From positions 1 to 39,045 of the forward strand of contig JAGUYG010000092.1 in the NCBI GenBank assembly GCA_020061465.1: DNA of 39,045 nt, given 5' to 3'. Below are positions 25,844-33,540 of this stretch, piece after piece. Below the pieces are notes generated by a model. That model was not told the origin of the DNA. It did not search any database and saw only the letters and a program-made list of their open reading frames with translations. The DNA comes from Ignavibacteriales bacterium (GTDB lineage Bacteria > Bacteroidota > Ignavibacteria > Ignavibacteriales > Ignavibacteriaceae). The position numbers were made by a program, and so were the translations under genes. Within the stretch, counting starts at the first letter, position 1. The number at the start of each line of letters is the position of its first letter.

Positions 25844-26695
25844 ATGAGCATTCACGAAAAACTTTTTCAATTAGAAAAAAGCAATCATCCTTTTGTGTTA
25901 GCAACCATTGTAAATATTTCCGGCTCTGTTCCAGGTAAAATCGGATTTAAAATGATCACAGAGTCAAACGGTAAAACTACAGGAACCATAGGCGGCGGTG
26001 CTTTGGAAGTAAAAGTTAAAGAAGAATCATTAAAGCGGTTAACTTCGAATGAGAGCGGAACAAAAGAGTATTTGCTTTCTGATAAAGAATTTTATCCGGG
26101 AGATAACACTGAGGTCATTTGTATGAGCTGCAACGGAAAAGTCTGGATTTATTACGAAGTGCATGGAAGCTTACCTGCGGTTTATATCTTTGGAGGAGGA
26201 CATGTGGGGAATGCACTTCTTAAATTACTTGCCCCGCTCGGTTACCATAGAATATTAATAGATAACCGTGTTGAGTTTGCTTCATTCGAAAAAAATCCCG
26301 ATGCCTCTGAAATTATTAACGAAGATTATTTTAAATATGCAGGTGAATTCATACCGCTTCCAAATCCCTACTTTGTATTACTAACACAGGGCCATAAATT
26401 CGACTATGTTATTCTAAAAGCACTTTATGAAAGAAAAATAGATCACAAGTATATCGGCGTCATCTCTTCCAAATCCAAAGCTGCCGATATGATGACAAGA
26501 CTTCAGAATGAATTGGGAACCGGGATAGATACATCAAAATTGTTCATGCCGATAGGATTAAAATTAGGCGGAAATACGGCGGCAGAAATAGCGTTATGCA
26601 TTGCGGCAGAAATGCAATCGATTAGGTACGGCAAAGAAGAATACCTGCTTAAAGAAAATTACATATCTCTCAATCATCGAGTGGTCAACAAATGA
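25844..26695 (+). CDS. XdhC/CoxI-family cofactor insertion protein
   Basis: 283 residues. N-terminal XdhC_CoxI segment (VLATIVNISGSVPGKIGFKM, then TGTIGGGALE) and a C-terminal Rossmann domain with VYIFGGGHVGNALLKLL. XdhC proteins bind mature molybdenum cofactor, help sulfurate it and load it into xanthine dehydrogenase-family enzymes; PaoD has this role for PaoABC. The CMSCNGKVWIYYE region holds the conserved cysteine. It is 5 bases after the mocA-like gene and overlaps the next gene by 4 bases (ATGA). Confidence 0.9.
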   Translation: MSIHEKLFQLEKSNHPFVLATIVNISGSVPGKIGFKMITESNGKTTGTIGGGALEVKVKEESLKRLTSNESGTKEYLLSDKEFYPGDNTEVICMSCNGKVWIYYEVHGSLPAVYIFGGGHVGNALLKLLAPLGYHRILIDNRVEFASFEKNPDASEIINEDYFKYAGEFIPLPNPYFVLLTQGHKFDYVILKALYERKIDHKYIGVISSKSKAADMMTRLQNELGTGIDTSKLFMPIGLKLGGNTAAEIALCIAAEMQSIRYGKEEYLLKENYISLNHRVVNK

Positions 26696-27246
26696 AGCGA
26701 GCTTATTATTCAAGATTGTTAGTTTTGATTTGCACACTTGCGGCATTTGTATTTCTCTATGGCGATAAAAAAGCCGACACTCATAACTTTGAGGAAACAT
26801 CCGGAACTTTTGCAGCCGATAGTATTAGAATCTTCGCTTCAAACGAACCGATAGAATCAATTTTTCCCAATCAAAAAGGAAATTTAAAAGCTTATAGAAT
26901 CGTGATAGATACTATTTGGGTTGGTTTAGATTCGGATGAACCGGTCGAGCTATGCAAAGTTGTTATTGTTAAGAATGATACGATGGTATTGAGGGAATTA
27001 CATCCTTCCGATTTAGGCGCTGAAAGCTTTAATCCTGTGAAATGGCTAAACGAAGACGATTTATTATTGACTGATGTTGGCGCTTACGATGTTGCCGGAT
27101 TTTTATTGTACAGAGTTCAGGAAGATACTTTATACAATATTGATTATACCGTAGGATATGAATTGCTCATCTCCGATGTTAAACTGGGAAAGAAGATAAA
27201 GTTTATAAATGAAGGCAATACTATAATCGATTTCCACATTGAATAA
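26692..27246 (+). CDS. Exported protein of unknown function in the molybdenum operon
   Basis: 184 residues, not recognised. The N-terminus has a basic start (MKRAYYSR) and hydrophobic LLVLICTLAAFVFLYG, a signal peptide or anchor. The rest is acidic and beta-rich, with IDTIWVGLDSDEPVELCKVV, LHPSDLGAESFNPVKWLNED and a final GNTIIDFHIE. It overlaps xdhC through ATGA, so it is translated with the operon, yet it has no metal-binding motif. A periplasmic accessory role is possible; it may just be downstream cargo. Confidence 0.65.
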   Translation: MKRAYYSRLLVLICTLAAFVFLYGDKKADTHNFEETSGTFAADSIRIFASNEPIESIFPNQKGNLKAYRIVIDTIWVGLDSDEPVELCKVVIVKNDTMVLRELHPSDLGAESFNPVKWLNEDDLLLTDVGAYDVAGFLLYRVQEDTLYNIDYTVGYELLISDVKLGKKIKFINEGNTIIDFHIE

Positions 27247-27266
27247 ATAGCATTTAATTTACCATC

Positions 27267-27488
27267 ATGATAAAAACTTTGAAAAAAATAAAAAGAATTA
27301 TAATAGCTGTATTCGGTTTTTCAATTTTAGCTATTGGCTTAATGTTAATTTTTTTGCCGGGACCTGCTTTCATTATTATTCCGATGGGACTTGCCATTCT
27401 TGCAACCGAATTTATGTGGGCGAGAAATATATTGCACGTGGTTAAAGAGAAACTAAAAGGAAAACGACAAAGTACAAGGATTAAATAA
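27267..27488 (+). CDS. Small PGPGW-type transmembrane protein
   Basis: 73 residues. Two close hydrophobic helices (IIIAVFGFSILAIGLMLIFL and FIIIPMGLAILATEF) surround PGPAF, a variant of the PGPGW signature, followed by the typical W-A-R and a basic amphipathic tail (VVKEKLKGKRQSTRIK). Function of this family is unknown. It ends 57 bases before the tRNA promoter and is probably the last gene of the operon. Confidence 0.75.
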   Translation: MIKTLKKIKRIIIAVFGFSILAIGLMLIFLPGPAFIIIPMGLAILATEFMWARNILHVVKEKLKGKRQSTRIK

Positions 27489-27544
27489 CCGCGTGCAGAT
27501 TAAAACAATATTAAAACTTTATTAACGTTCACTAAATTCCAAAA

Positions 27545-27576
27545 TTTGACTGAAGACATAAAGATATTTACTTTTG
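27545..27576 (+). promoter_or_regulatory. Bacteroidota-type promoter for tRNA-Ala
   Basis: TTTG at 27545-27548 and TACTTTTG at 27569-27576, separated by 20 bases, match the -33 TTTG / -7 TAnnTTTG elements known in Bacteroidota. Transcription would begin around 27583, about 40 bases before the tRNA. The same bases can be read as sigma-70 TTGACT-N17-TACTTT. Confidence 0.6.
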
Positions 27577-27622
27577 CAATGGTTCTTAATTTTATTTAAC
27601 GATTTCTAATTTGAAATTCAAT

Positions 27623-27698
27623 GGGGCTATAGCTCAGCTGGGAGAGCGTCTGAATGGCATTCAGAAGGTCAGCGGTTCGATCCCGCTTAGCTCCACCA
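27623..27698 (+). tRNA. tRNA-Ala (anticodon GGC)
   Basis: Full cloverleaf. Acceptor GGGGCTA pairs with TAGCTCC; D arm GCTC-AGCTGGGA-GAGC; anticodon stem TCTGA/TCAGA around ATGGCAT with anticodon GGC (reads GCC and GCU); variable loop AGGTC; T arm AGCGG-TTCGATC-CCGCT. The 3' ACCA (including discriminator A) is encoded. It is the only intact tRNA seen in the window. Confidence 0.96.
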
Positions 27699-27730
27699 GG
27701 CTTCGTTTTTCGTTCACGAAAAAGGAAGCC
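27699..27730 (+). terminator. Hairpin immediately after tRNA-Ala
   Basis: Starting on the base after CCA: GGCTTC pairs with GAAGCC (27725-27730) and TTTTTCGT with ACGAAAAA (27716-27723), with one G-G mismatch and a two-base TC loop. It may stop or process the tRNA transcript, though the usual U-run is missing, so it may instead be the end structure of the following repeat. Confidence 0.45.
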
Positions 27731-27820
27731 TGCCACGGCGAAGTCCCGGAGGCTTTCGGGACGAAGCCGGGCAACAAAAGCTCACCAAACCCGTCGACGA
27801 AAAACTTCGCCCTGGCACGC
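27701..27820 (+). repeat. 120-bp direct repeat, copy A (next to tRNA-Ala)
   Basis: Begins CTTCGTTTTTCGTTCACGAA three bases after CCA and ends near CTGGCACGC. It matches 27888-28008 at almost every base. Its GC content is higher than the surrounding sequence. Both ends carry cttcgtttttcgt / gacgaaaaactt, giving imperfect inverted ends. Confidence 0.85.
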
Positions 27821-27887
27821 CAGAAAAGAGGAAAAGAAATCCAATAAGAAAGCCGAAAGACAATCGAATCATGTTCTGTAAAAACCA

Positions 27888-28008
27888 CTTCGTTTTTCGT
27901 TCACGAAAAAAAGAAGCCTGCCACGGCGAAGTCCCGGAGACTTTCGGGATGAAGCCGGGCAACAAAAGCTCACCAAACCTGTCGACGAAAAACTTTGTGC
28001 TGGCAAGC
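27888..28008 (+). repeat. 120-bp direct repeat, copy B
   Basis: Second copy, ending CTGGCAAGC. It differs by scattered point changes and small indels; one change makes an in-frame TGA (about 27948) in the frame that leads into the GIY-YIG remnant. The 67 bases between copies (27821-27887) are AT-rich spacer. Confidence 0.85.
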
Positions 28009-28051
28009 AGATCAAGAAAGAGTATTGAATTTATCATGTACCGTAATAACC

Positions 28052-28129
28052 GATATATATTACACCGGACAAACGGATAATTTGGAAAGAAGAATTCCGC
28101 AGCACAAGCACACGTGCTGTTTCATTTGA
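28052..28129 (+). pseudogene. GIY-YIG nuclease remnant
   Basis: One frame reads DIYYTGQTDNLERRI followed by PQHKHTCCFI and a stop. YYTGQTDNLERRI and the trailing QH...TCCF are the first half of a GIY-YIG domain (UvrC/UPF0213-like: YIG motif, conserved Arg). The N-terminal GIY strand and the whole second half are missing. The frame is open back into direct-repeat copy B, so the fragment and the repeats may be parts of one decayed element. Single-frame fragment, no start codon, certainly not functional. Confidence 0.65.
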
Positions 28130-28254
28130 GTTAATTCGTGAAAATTAGTGTTCATTCGTGGCTTAACTTCTTATCAATCAAAAAATTTAGAATCCGTCAA
28201 TAGCTTTTCCAAATTTCAAATTATCCGAAGTAAGTTATAAATTGTGCATCGTGA
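28130..28254. other. Short gap with a TTCGTG tandem motif
   Basis: Contains attcgtg at 28134-28140 and again at 28154-28160 around an attagtg variant, a short imperfect repeat. No other feature seen before the pfkB gene. Confidence 0.35.
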
Positions 28255-29160
28255 ATGTTAATTTATTATAAGATGAAATTATTAGTAATAGGTTATTCGG
28301 TAGTTGATAAAATTGAATCAATGGGTAAGGCAGAAGTCAAACCCGGCGGAATATTCTATACTGTTTTAGGATTGAATTCTCTCAAAGAAGATAAAGATTT
28401 CATTACTCTTATTACGGCATTCGATAAAAATAACCATCATCTTTTTGCGGATATTTATAATGACTGTGAAGTTATTCATTATTATTGTGTAGATAATTTG
28501 CCGGCGGTAAATTTGAAGATTTATGAAAATGCAGAGAGAGAAGAAGTTTATGAAAACATCAATGATCCCTTAAAGGTTGAAATAAATAATTATTCCAATT
28601 TCGATGGCATATTGATTAATATGATTACAGGATTTGACATTACGCTTGAAAGTCTTTACAAAATAAGAGAAAGTTTTAGTGGACCGATTTATGTCGATGT
28701 ACATACTATGACGAGAGGGTTAACTAATAGTATGAAACGCGAATTCCGGCAAATTGAAAACTTTAGCGAATGGGCTAAATGTATAGATATATTACAGGCA
28801 AATCATCTTGAAGCAAAAATGCTTTGCAATGAAAAAAGCGAATTAGATATCGCAAAAAAAGTTCTTGAATACGGCGTAAGAATTTTTATCATCACAAAAG
28901 AGCAATACGGCGCCAGAATTTATTTTAAGCAAAAGAATGAAATCGCTTCAATCTTTAAACCCGCTTTGCGTGTAGATGTGAAAAACAAGGTGGGATGCGG
29001 TGACATATTTGGGTCGGCATTTTTTTATATTTATGTCAAAGATAAAAACATAGTTGAAGCGCTTGATATTGCGATACAAGCAGCAGGTCTTGCAGCTTCA
29101 TACAATAGTATTGAGGAATATAAAAATTTGAGATACGATGTTTTCGCACGATATCATTAA
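28255..29160 (+). CDS. PfkB-family carbohydrate kinase
   Basis: Ribokinase-fold sugar or nucleoside kinase, 301 residues. The N-terminus LLVIGYSVVDKIE and GGIFYTVLGL are typical substrate-lobe strands. The C-terminal anion-hole motif is GCGDIFGSAF (247-256), with Asp250 as catalytic base (usual GAGD). The substrate is unclear; ribose, fructose, adenosine and heptose kinases share these motifs. ATG 28255 is the longest start; ATG 28273 (MKLLVIGYS) is equally good and better matches family N-termini. It overlaps rmlD by 23 bases, and rmlD overlaps the amylase gene, forming a tight three-gene operon. Confidence 0.85.
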   Translation: MLIYYKMKLLVIGYSVVDKIESMGKAEVKPGGIFYTVLGLNSLKEDKDFITLITAFDKNNHHLFADIYNDCEVIHYYCVDNLPAVNLKIYENAEREEVYENINDPLKVEINNYSNFDGILINMITGFDITLESLYKIRESFSGPIYVDVHTMTRGLTNSMKREFRQIENFSEWAKCIDILQANHLEAKMLCNEKSELDIAKKVLEYGVRIFIITKEQYGARIYFKQKNEIASIFKPALRVDVKNKVGCGDIFGSAFFYIYVKDKNIVEALDIAIQAAGLAASYNSIEEYKNLRYDVFARYH

Positions 29161-30049
29161 AAAAAGAATTCTGGTTTTTGGTGCAAACGGAATGCTTGGA
29201 CAAAGAACAATCGATTTTTATTCGAGGATGGAAAATGTACAAGTTCTCGGGTCTTCAGTTGAAGATGAACCCGTATATGATTATGCCGATTATGTGCAGT
29301 GCGATATAACTAAAAGAGACAACGTAAAAGATGTAGTTTTCGATTTCTATCCGGATTTTATAATCAATGCAGCAGCATTTACGAATGTCGATCAAAGCGA
29401 GATAGAAAGAGAAACCGCATGGAAAATTAATGTAAAAGGAGTTGAATATCTTGCCGAAGCATGCCGCGTGCTTGACGTACACTTAATTCATATTTCTACC
29501 GATTATATATTCGACGGTGCAAACGGACCCTATTCCGAAAAAGCAAAAGCGAATCCGCTTGGCTATTACGGCAGAACAAAATTAGCCAGCGAAAATGCAT
29601 TGAAAATTTCAGGTACCGTTCATACTATTTTACGCACAAATGTATTATACGGAATAGCAAACAGCCGTCCGGATTTTGTGCGGTGGGTTATAAATTCTTT
29701 GAAGAACGGTAAAGAGATAAAGATCGTTACCGATCAAATTAATAATCCTACATTTATAGACGATCTTGTTCAAGCAATAAATAAAATAATCGAATACGGA
29801 AAACAAGGAGTATATAATATCGGCGGGAGAGATTTTTTATCCCGTTTTGAATTTACAAACATCATAGCAGAGTATTTTGGTTTGAATAAAGAATTAATAA
29901 TTCCCATCAAAACAAGCGAACTAAAGCAATTGGCAAAGCGTCCGCTTAAATCGGGGTTAATTACTATCAAAGCCGAAACCGAATTAGGATACACACCCCA
30001 CTCAATAATGGAATCACTCGCAATAATGAAACATGAGCTTGTATTATGA
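29138..30049 (+). CDS. rfbD: dTDP-4-dehydrorhamnose reductase-like SDR (RmlD)
   Basis: Extended short-chain dehydrogenase, 303 residues. NAD(P) motif ILVFGANGMLGQRTIDFY; NAAAFTNVDQSE; ISTDYIFDGANGPYSEK with the catalytic Thr/Ser around residue 120; YYGRTKLASE holds the Tyr-x-x-x-Lys pair near 143-147. RmlD makes dTDP-L-rhamnose in the last step of the pathway. The rmlABC partners are absent here, so another deoxysugar reduction is possible. Start overlaps pfkB; stop overlaps the GH13 gene by 4 bases. Confidence 0.87.
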   Translation: MFSHDIIKKRILVFGANGMLGQRTIDFYSRMENVQVLGSSVEDEPVYDYADYVQCDITKRDNVKDVVFDFYPDFIINAAAFTNVDQSEIERETAWKINVKGVEYLAEACRVLDVHLIHISTDYIFDGANGPYSEKAKANPLGYYGRTKLASENALKISGTVHTILRTNVLYGIANSRPDFVRWVINSLKNGKEIKIVTDQINNPTFIDDLVQAINKIIEYGKQGVYNIGGRDFLSRFEFTNIIAEYFGLNKELIIPIKTSELKQLAKRPLKSGLITIKAETELGYTPHSIMESLAIMKHELVL

Positions 30050-31875
30050 AGAGTCATCGCGCAATTATTCTTCTAATTTATTTTTTAATTTTTTCAGCAG
30101 CGATATTTCCTCAACACAATATTCCGCAATGGGCAAAAGGAATTGTATGGTATCAGATTTTTCCCGAGAGGTTTGCAAATGGCGATGCTATAAACGATCC
30201 CTCTGTTGACAAAGTATTAATTAACAGCATTAAGAATTCTGAAGGTTGGACTGTACGGGAATGGACAAGCGATTGGTTTGCGCCCTCCGAATGGGAAAAG
30301 AAATTAGACGGTAATGTAAGAGATCACATGTACGAAAGAAGATATGGAGGCGACCTGCAAGGTATTATCGACAGACTTGATTACTTAGTTGAACTCGGAA
30401 TCCATGCAATATATTTAAACCCTGTTTTTGAAGCAGTCTCACTGCACAAGTATGACGGTTCAACTTTTCATCATATCGATGTGAATTTTGGTACGAACCC
30501 TGAAGGCGATAAAATTTTGATGCAGCAGGAAAATCCGTCCGACCCTTCAACCTGGATTTGGACTTCAGCCGATTCGCTCTTCTTAAAATTTCTTACTGAA
30601 GCTCACAATAGAGATATTAGAGTTGTAATTGACGGAGTATTTAATCACGTCGGAATTCAATTTTGGGCATTTCAGGATTTAGTTGAAAAAGGCGAGCAGT
30701 CGCAATACAAAGATTGGTTCATTGTAAATTCTTTCGACGATCCCAAAACAGACGAAAATGAGTTTGATTATAAAGGCTGGTGGAATATAAAATCGCTTCC
30801 TGAATTTAACAGAACCGAAAATGATCTTCATCCCGGACCTAAGCAATATGTTTTTCATGCGACTAAAAGATGGATGGACCCAAACAACGACGGCGATCAT
30901 TCAGATGGAATAGACGGCTGGCGGCTTGACGTTGCGAGAGATGTACCTTTAGGCTTCTGGAAGGATTGGAGCAGGCTGGTTAAGTCGATTAATTCGCAGT
31001 CAATAATTATCGGAGAATTGTGGGAACTCTCGCCCGATTTTATTTCGGCTAAAGGTCCGTTCGATGCACTGATGAACTACAACTTTGCTTTTGCAGTAAA
31101 TGATTTTTTTATAACCGATGAGAAACGTATAAAGGCATCGGAATTTATTGAGAGGCTGAAAGAAATAGATAAAAATTATCCCGAAGAAAATTTATTTATT
31201 CTTCAGAACCTCGTAAGCAGCCATGACACAGAAAGACTTTCATCAATGATTGCCAATCCTGACCGGCAATATGACCGCGACGGACATGAAGGAAATACAA
31301 CCTATGATCCTTCCAAGCCATCTGAAGCAGCGTATGAAAAGCAAAAATTAATCGCAGCTTTTCAGATGACATATAGAGGTGCGCCAATGATTTACTACGG
31401 CGATGAAGTCGGAATGTGGGGCGCCGATGATCCTCACTGCCGTAAACCGATGGTGTGGGATGAGATTGAATACGACAATGAGGTAATAACCGGGAAATCA
31501 GGATTTAAAAAAGGACACAGCGTTTATCGGGTTGATCAAAATAAGGATTTACTTTCCTTCTATAAAAAAATAATTTCTATTCGAAATAACAATGCGGAAT
31601 TAAAAACCGGCACGATAAGATTTCTCTACTCCAACGATAAAACAAACTCATTTGCATTTGAAAGAGCGATTGATGATAATAAGATCATCGCCGTATTCAA
31701 TTTAGGTGAAACTGAAGATAGATTCGAATTACCATTAGATTACAAAAAGATATCCTATAAAGAATTGCTCAGCGGTGAAGAAGGTTCTATTTCTACAGTT
31801 GAAAATGCCGGCATAAAATTTTCCGTTCACATTCCCGCAAACTCGTGCAAGCTGTATAAGATATATGCGAATTGA
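30046..31875 (+). CDS. Exported alpha-amylase-family (GH13) glycoside hydrolase
   Basis: 609 residues with signal peptide (IILLIYFLIFSAAIF). The fold opens GIVWYQIFPERFANGD. The four GH13 regions are DGVFNHVG (196-203), GWRLDVARDV with nucleophile Asp295, IIGELWE with acid/base Glu324, and VSSHDTERL with transition-state Asp394. The LYLNPVFEAVSLHKYDGSTF-like segment (about 124-145) and RRYGGDLQGI match neopullulanase/cyclomaltodextrinase-like enzymes, but a periplasmic alpha-amylase or maltogenic enzyme is equally allowed. A C-terminal beta domain follows. Translation is coupled to rmlD by ATGA. It would feed glucose or maltose units while the upstream kinase and reductase handle sugars. Confidence 0.92.
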   Translation: MKSHRAIILLIYFLIFSAAIFPQHNIPQWAKGIVWYQIFPERFANGDAINDPSVDKVLINSIKNSEGWTVREWTSDWFAPSEWEKKLDGNVRDHMYERRYGGDLQGIIDRLDYLVELGIHAIYLNPVFEAVSLHKYDGSTFHHIDVNFGTNPEGDKILMQQENPSDPSTWIWTSADSLFLKFLTEAHNRDIRVVIDGVFNHVGIQFWAFQDLVEKGEQSQYKDWFIVNSFDDPKTDENEFDYKGWWNIKSLPEFNRTENDLHPGPKQYVFHATKRWMDPNNDGDHSDGIDGWRLDVARDVPLGFWKDWSRLVKSINSQSIIIGELWELSPDFISAKGPFDALMNYNFAFAVNDFFITDEKRIKASEFIERLKEIDKNYPEENLFILQNLVSSHDTERLSSMIANPDRQYDRDGHEGNTTYDPSKPSEAAYEKQKLIAAFQMTYRGAPMIYYGDEVGMWGADDPHCRKPMVWDEIEYDNEVITGKSGFKKGHSVYRVDQNKDLLSFYKKIISIRNNNAELKTGTIRFLYSNDKTNSFAFERAIDDNKIIAVFNLGETEDRFELPLDYKKISYKELLSGEEGSISTVENAGIKFSVHIPANSCKLYKIYAN

Positions 31876-31905
31876 CCGGCAAAGGTAACATGAATCATAA
31901 TATTC

Positions 31906-31934
31906 TTGACATTTGATACTATATACAGTATCAT
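31906..31934 (+). promoter_or_regulatory. hicAB promoter with embedded operator
   Basis: Sigma-70-like TTGACA (31906-31911), 17-base spacer, TATCAT (31929-31934). Inside it is the inverted repeat GATACT-N6-AGTATC (31915-31932), which overlaps the spacer and -10. Toxin-antitoxin complexes normally repress at such sites. The start site would lie only about 10 bases before the toxin TTG, so the leader is very short. Confidence 0.7.
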
Positions 31935-31949
31935 AACGAAGCGAAAAAA

Positions 31950-32261
31950 TTGAATAAATCTAAAGCTATAGAGCAAGCTCGAATTTGGATTAATCAAAAA
32001 CCAATGCCTCAGGAGATCAATCCGGGTGCTGTTTGGAAAGTTTTGGGAGCAATCGGATTTGAATTAAAGGGAAAAAGCTCTGATCATACTACATTCAGAT
32101 GGTATCATAAAAATTTACTTAATGATGAGTTACACTTTAAATATGGACTCCTTTCTCTCTCTGTCGGTCATAAGAAAAATCAAAAAAGCGTTCTTAGAGT
32201 AGAAAGTGTTAAAAAACTAATTAATGCATTAAAATTGTATTTGGATTATGAAGAAAAATAA
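31950..32261 (+). CDS. hicA: HicA-like toxin
   Basis: 103 residues. The region VLGAIGFELKGKSSDHTTFR fits the HicA double-stranded RNA-binding-like fold, in which a GSH-type histidine (His46 here, SDH) is the mRNA interferase residue. HicA toxins are usually 60-80 residues; this is longer by an N-terminal 25 residues. The start is TTG at 31950, with only a weak purine stretch before it. It overlaps the antitoxin gene by 14 bases. Function is inferred from the neighbouring HicB and the operator. Confidence 0.72.
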   Translation: MNKSKAIEQARIWINQKPMPQEINPGAVWKVLGAIGFELKGKSSDHTTFRWYHKNLLNDELHFKYGLLSLSVGHKKNQKSVLRVESVKKLINALKLYLDYEEK

Positions 32262-32721
32262 ATCTTTGGAATACTACTTAGATCAACCATATAAAATTGA
32301 ACTTCATTATGAACCCGGCGATAATACATGGGTAGCAACCCATCCTGAACTTGGTCGTGGCAGTTGCTATGCTATTGGTGAAAGTAAGGATGAGGCTCTT
32401 AAACGTCTTGAAGAAGAGAGAAAATTTATTTTACAATATGCGCTAGATGAAGGTCATTCTATACCCGAACCAAAATTTGAAGAGGAAGAATTGCCAAGCG
32501 GACAATTTGTTGTACGACTGCCAAGGAGTCTTCACAAAAAGTTGAAAGATAAAGCTAAAGAAGAGGATGTAAGCCTTAATCAATACGTTGTGTCAATCAT
32601 ATCTGAATATATCGGGGCTAATCAAATTAAAAAGGTTTATCAACGTAGAACACCTCCTGTTCAAGCAGTAAGGGAAAAAAGTAGAAAATATAGCTCCCCC
32701 AAAAAACACGGCCAGAAATGA
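32248..32721 (+). CDS. hicB: HicB antitoxin with ribbon-helix-helix domain
   Basis: 157 residues. Residues about 14-70 are the HicB degenerate RNase-H-like fold (YKIELHYEPGDNTWVATHPE, then CYAIGESKDEALKRLEE). Residues about 88-125 are a ribbon-helix-helix DNA-binding segment (GQFVVRLPRSLHKKLKDKAK, then VSLNQYVVSIISEYIG), which should bind the GATACT palindrome in the promoter. A basic tail follows. The toxin-first order with overlap is the usual hicAB arrangement. It has a clear ATG start inside the toxin 3' end. Confidence 0.88.
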   Translation: MKKNKSLEYYLDQPYKIELHYEPGDNTWVATHPELGRGSCYAIGESKDEALKRLEEERKFILQYALDEGHSIPEPKFEEEELPSGQFVVRLPRSLHKKLKDKAKEEDVSLNQYVVSIISEYIGANQIKKVYQRRTPPVQAVREKSRKYSSPKKHGQK

Positions 32722-32893
32722 TTCAGAGGTTCTTCTTAAGTTAAAAGGAAACGTTAAACACCAAGTAAATCGGTCTTCTATGCTTTCGTAAAGTTCTGGG
32801 GGTATTATACTTAAAATTTTATTTACCGCACAATTAATTCCCCCCAACCTTTTTCAATTATTTTAGTCTAAACCATTAGAATTTTGAGGAATC

Positions 32894-33130
32894 ATGGCGC
32901 TTAGTGATGTCGATTTAATAATTAAAGCACAAAACGGTGAAGCTGCTGCCTTTGAAGAGCTTGTTTTTCGATATGATCGGCGTGTGTTGTCGATGGCATT
33001 AAAGTATGTCCAGGATACCGACGATGCGATGGATATTTAGCAGGAAGTTTTTATCAGAGTTTACCACAGTCTTAAGAACTTCAAATTTAAAAGCGAGTTT
33101 TCTACATGGCTTTATCGCATTACGACGAAT
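32894..33130 (+). pseudogene. Broken ECF sigma factor (N-terminal part)
   Basis: Begins ATG at 32894 after a TTGAGGA site. The frame reads MALSDVDLIIKAQNGEAAAF, EELVFRYDRRVLSMALKYVQ, DTDDAMDI, then a TAG at 33038-33040, then QEVFIRVYHSLKNFKFKSEF, STWLYRITTN. This is sigma region 2 of an ECF factor, where the stop replaces the residue in the DI-x-QEVF motif. After ITTN (near 33125) the similarity ends; regions 3/4 (promoter -35 recognition) are missing. Even with read-through the protein would lack region 4. Confidence 0.85.
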
Positions 33131-33149
33131 GTGTACTTTACTTTCATAT

Positions 33150-33381
33150 CCCACTCTGTAACGCAAGCGGTGATACAAAAATCTCAACAGGTGGAGGAAA
33201 TATTGAAATAGAAAACTGCAGCGGCTCGGTTACTGCAAGAAGCGGAAGCGGAAACATTTCATTATCGAAAGTATATGGAAGCGTAAATGCATCTACCAAT
33301 TGCGGCGATCTGAAAATTGGAATGATGTTTAAAAAAGCAGCGAAAGCCGTAATCGGAATCTATAAATTTAAATCTAAATGA
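33150..33381 (+). pseudogene. DUF4097-type C-terminal fragment
   Basis: In a different frame from the sigma fragment, the sequence reads CNASGDTKISTGGGNIEIEN, CSGSVTARSGSGNISLSKVY, GSVNASTNCGDLKIGMMFKK and stops at 33381. This is the Gly/Ser/Asn-rich beta-helix repeat of DUF4097 adhesin-like proteins, which commonly sit in ECF sigma/anti-sigma operons. A start at ATG 33106 would translate 91 residues, but that ATG lies in the sigma gene out of frame. The join near 33130-33160 therefore looks like a deletion that removed the sigma C-terminus, the anti-sigma gene and the DUF4097 N-terminus. Confidence 0.7.
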
Positions 33382-33540
33382 TCGTCTATCATTAGTTTTT
33401 GCCGGTTAACAAATTCAAATCGATTTACTTTAATTGTTTTTATAGAATTGCACCCGGAATAATAAATGAAAATTGTTTTCACCACCCTGTTGTTAAGAAT
33501 TGATCATTCGATAAAAGCTTAATAAGCAAAGGAAAAATAA

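Noticed and set aside
27611-27888. Several frames across tRNA-Ala and the first repeat on both strands
   Set aside because: They read through the tRNA and repeat DNA; no coding features or ribosome sites.
33466-33523. 18-codon frame MKIVFTTLLLRIDHSIKA before the DUF5916 gene
   Set aside because: Resembles a signal peptide start but is too short, with no support; possibly a decayed start of another gene.
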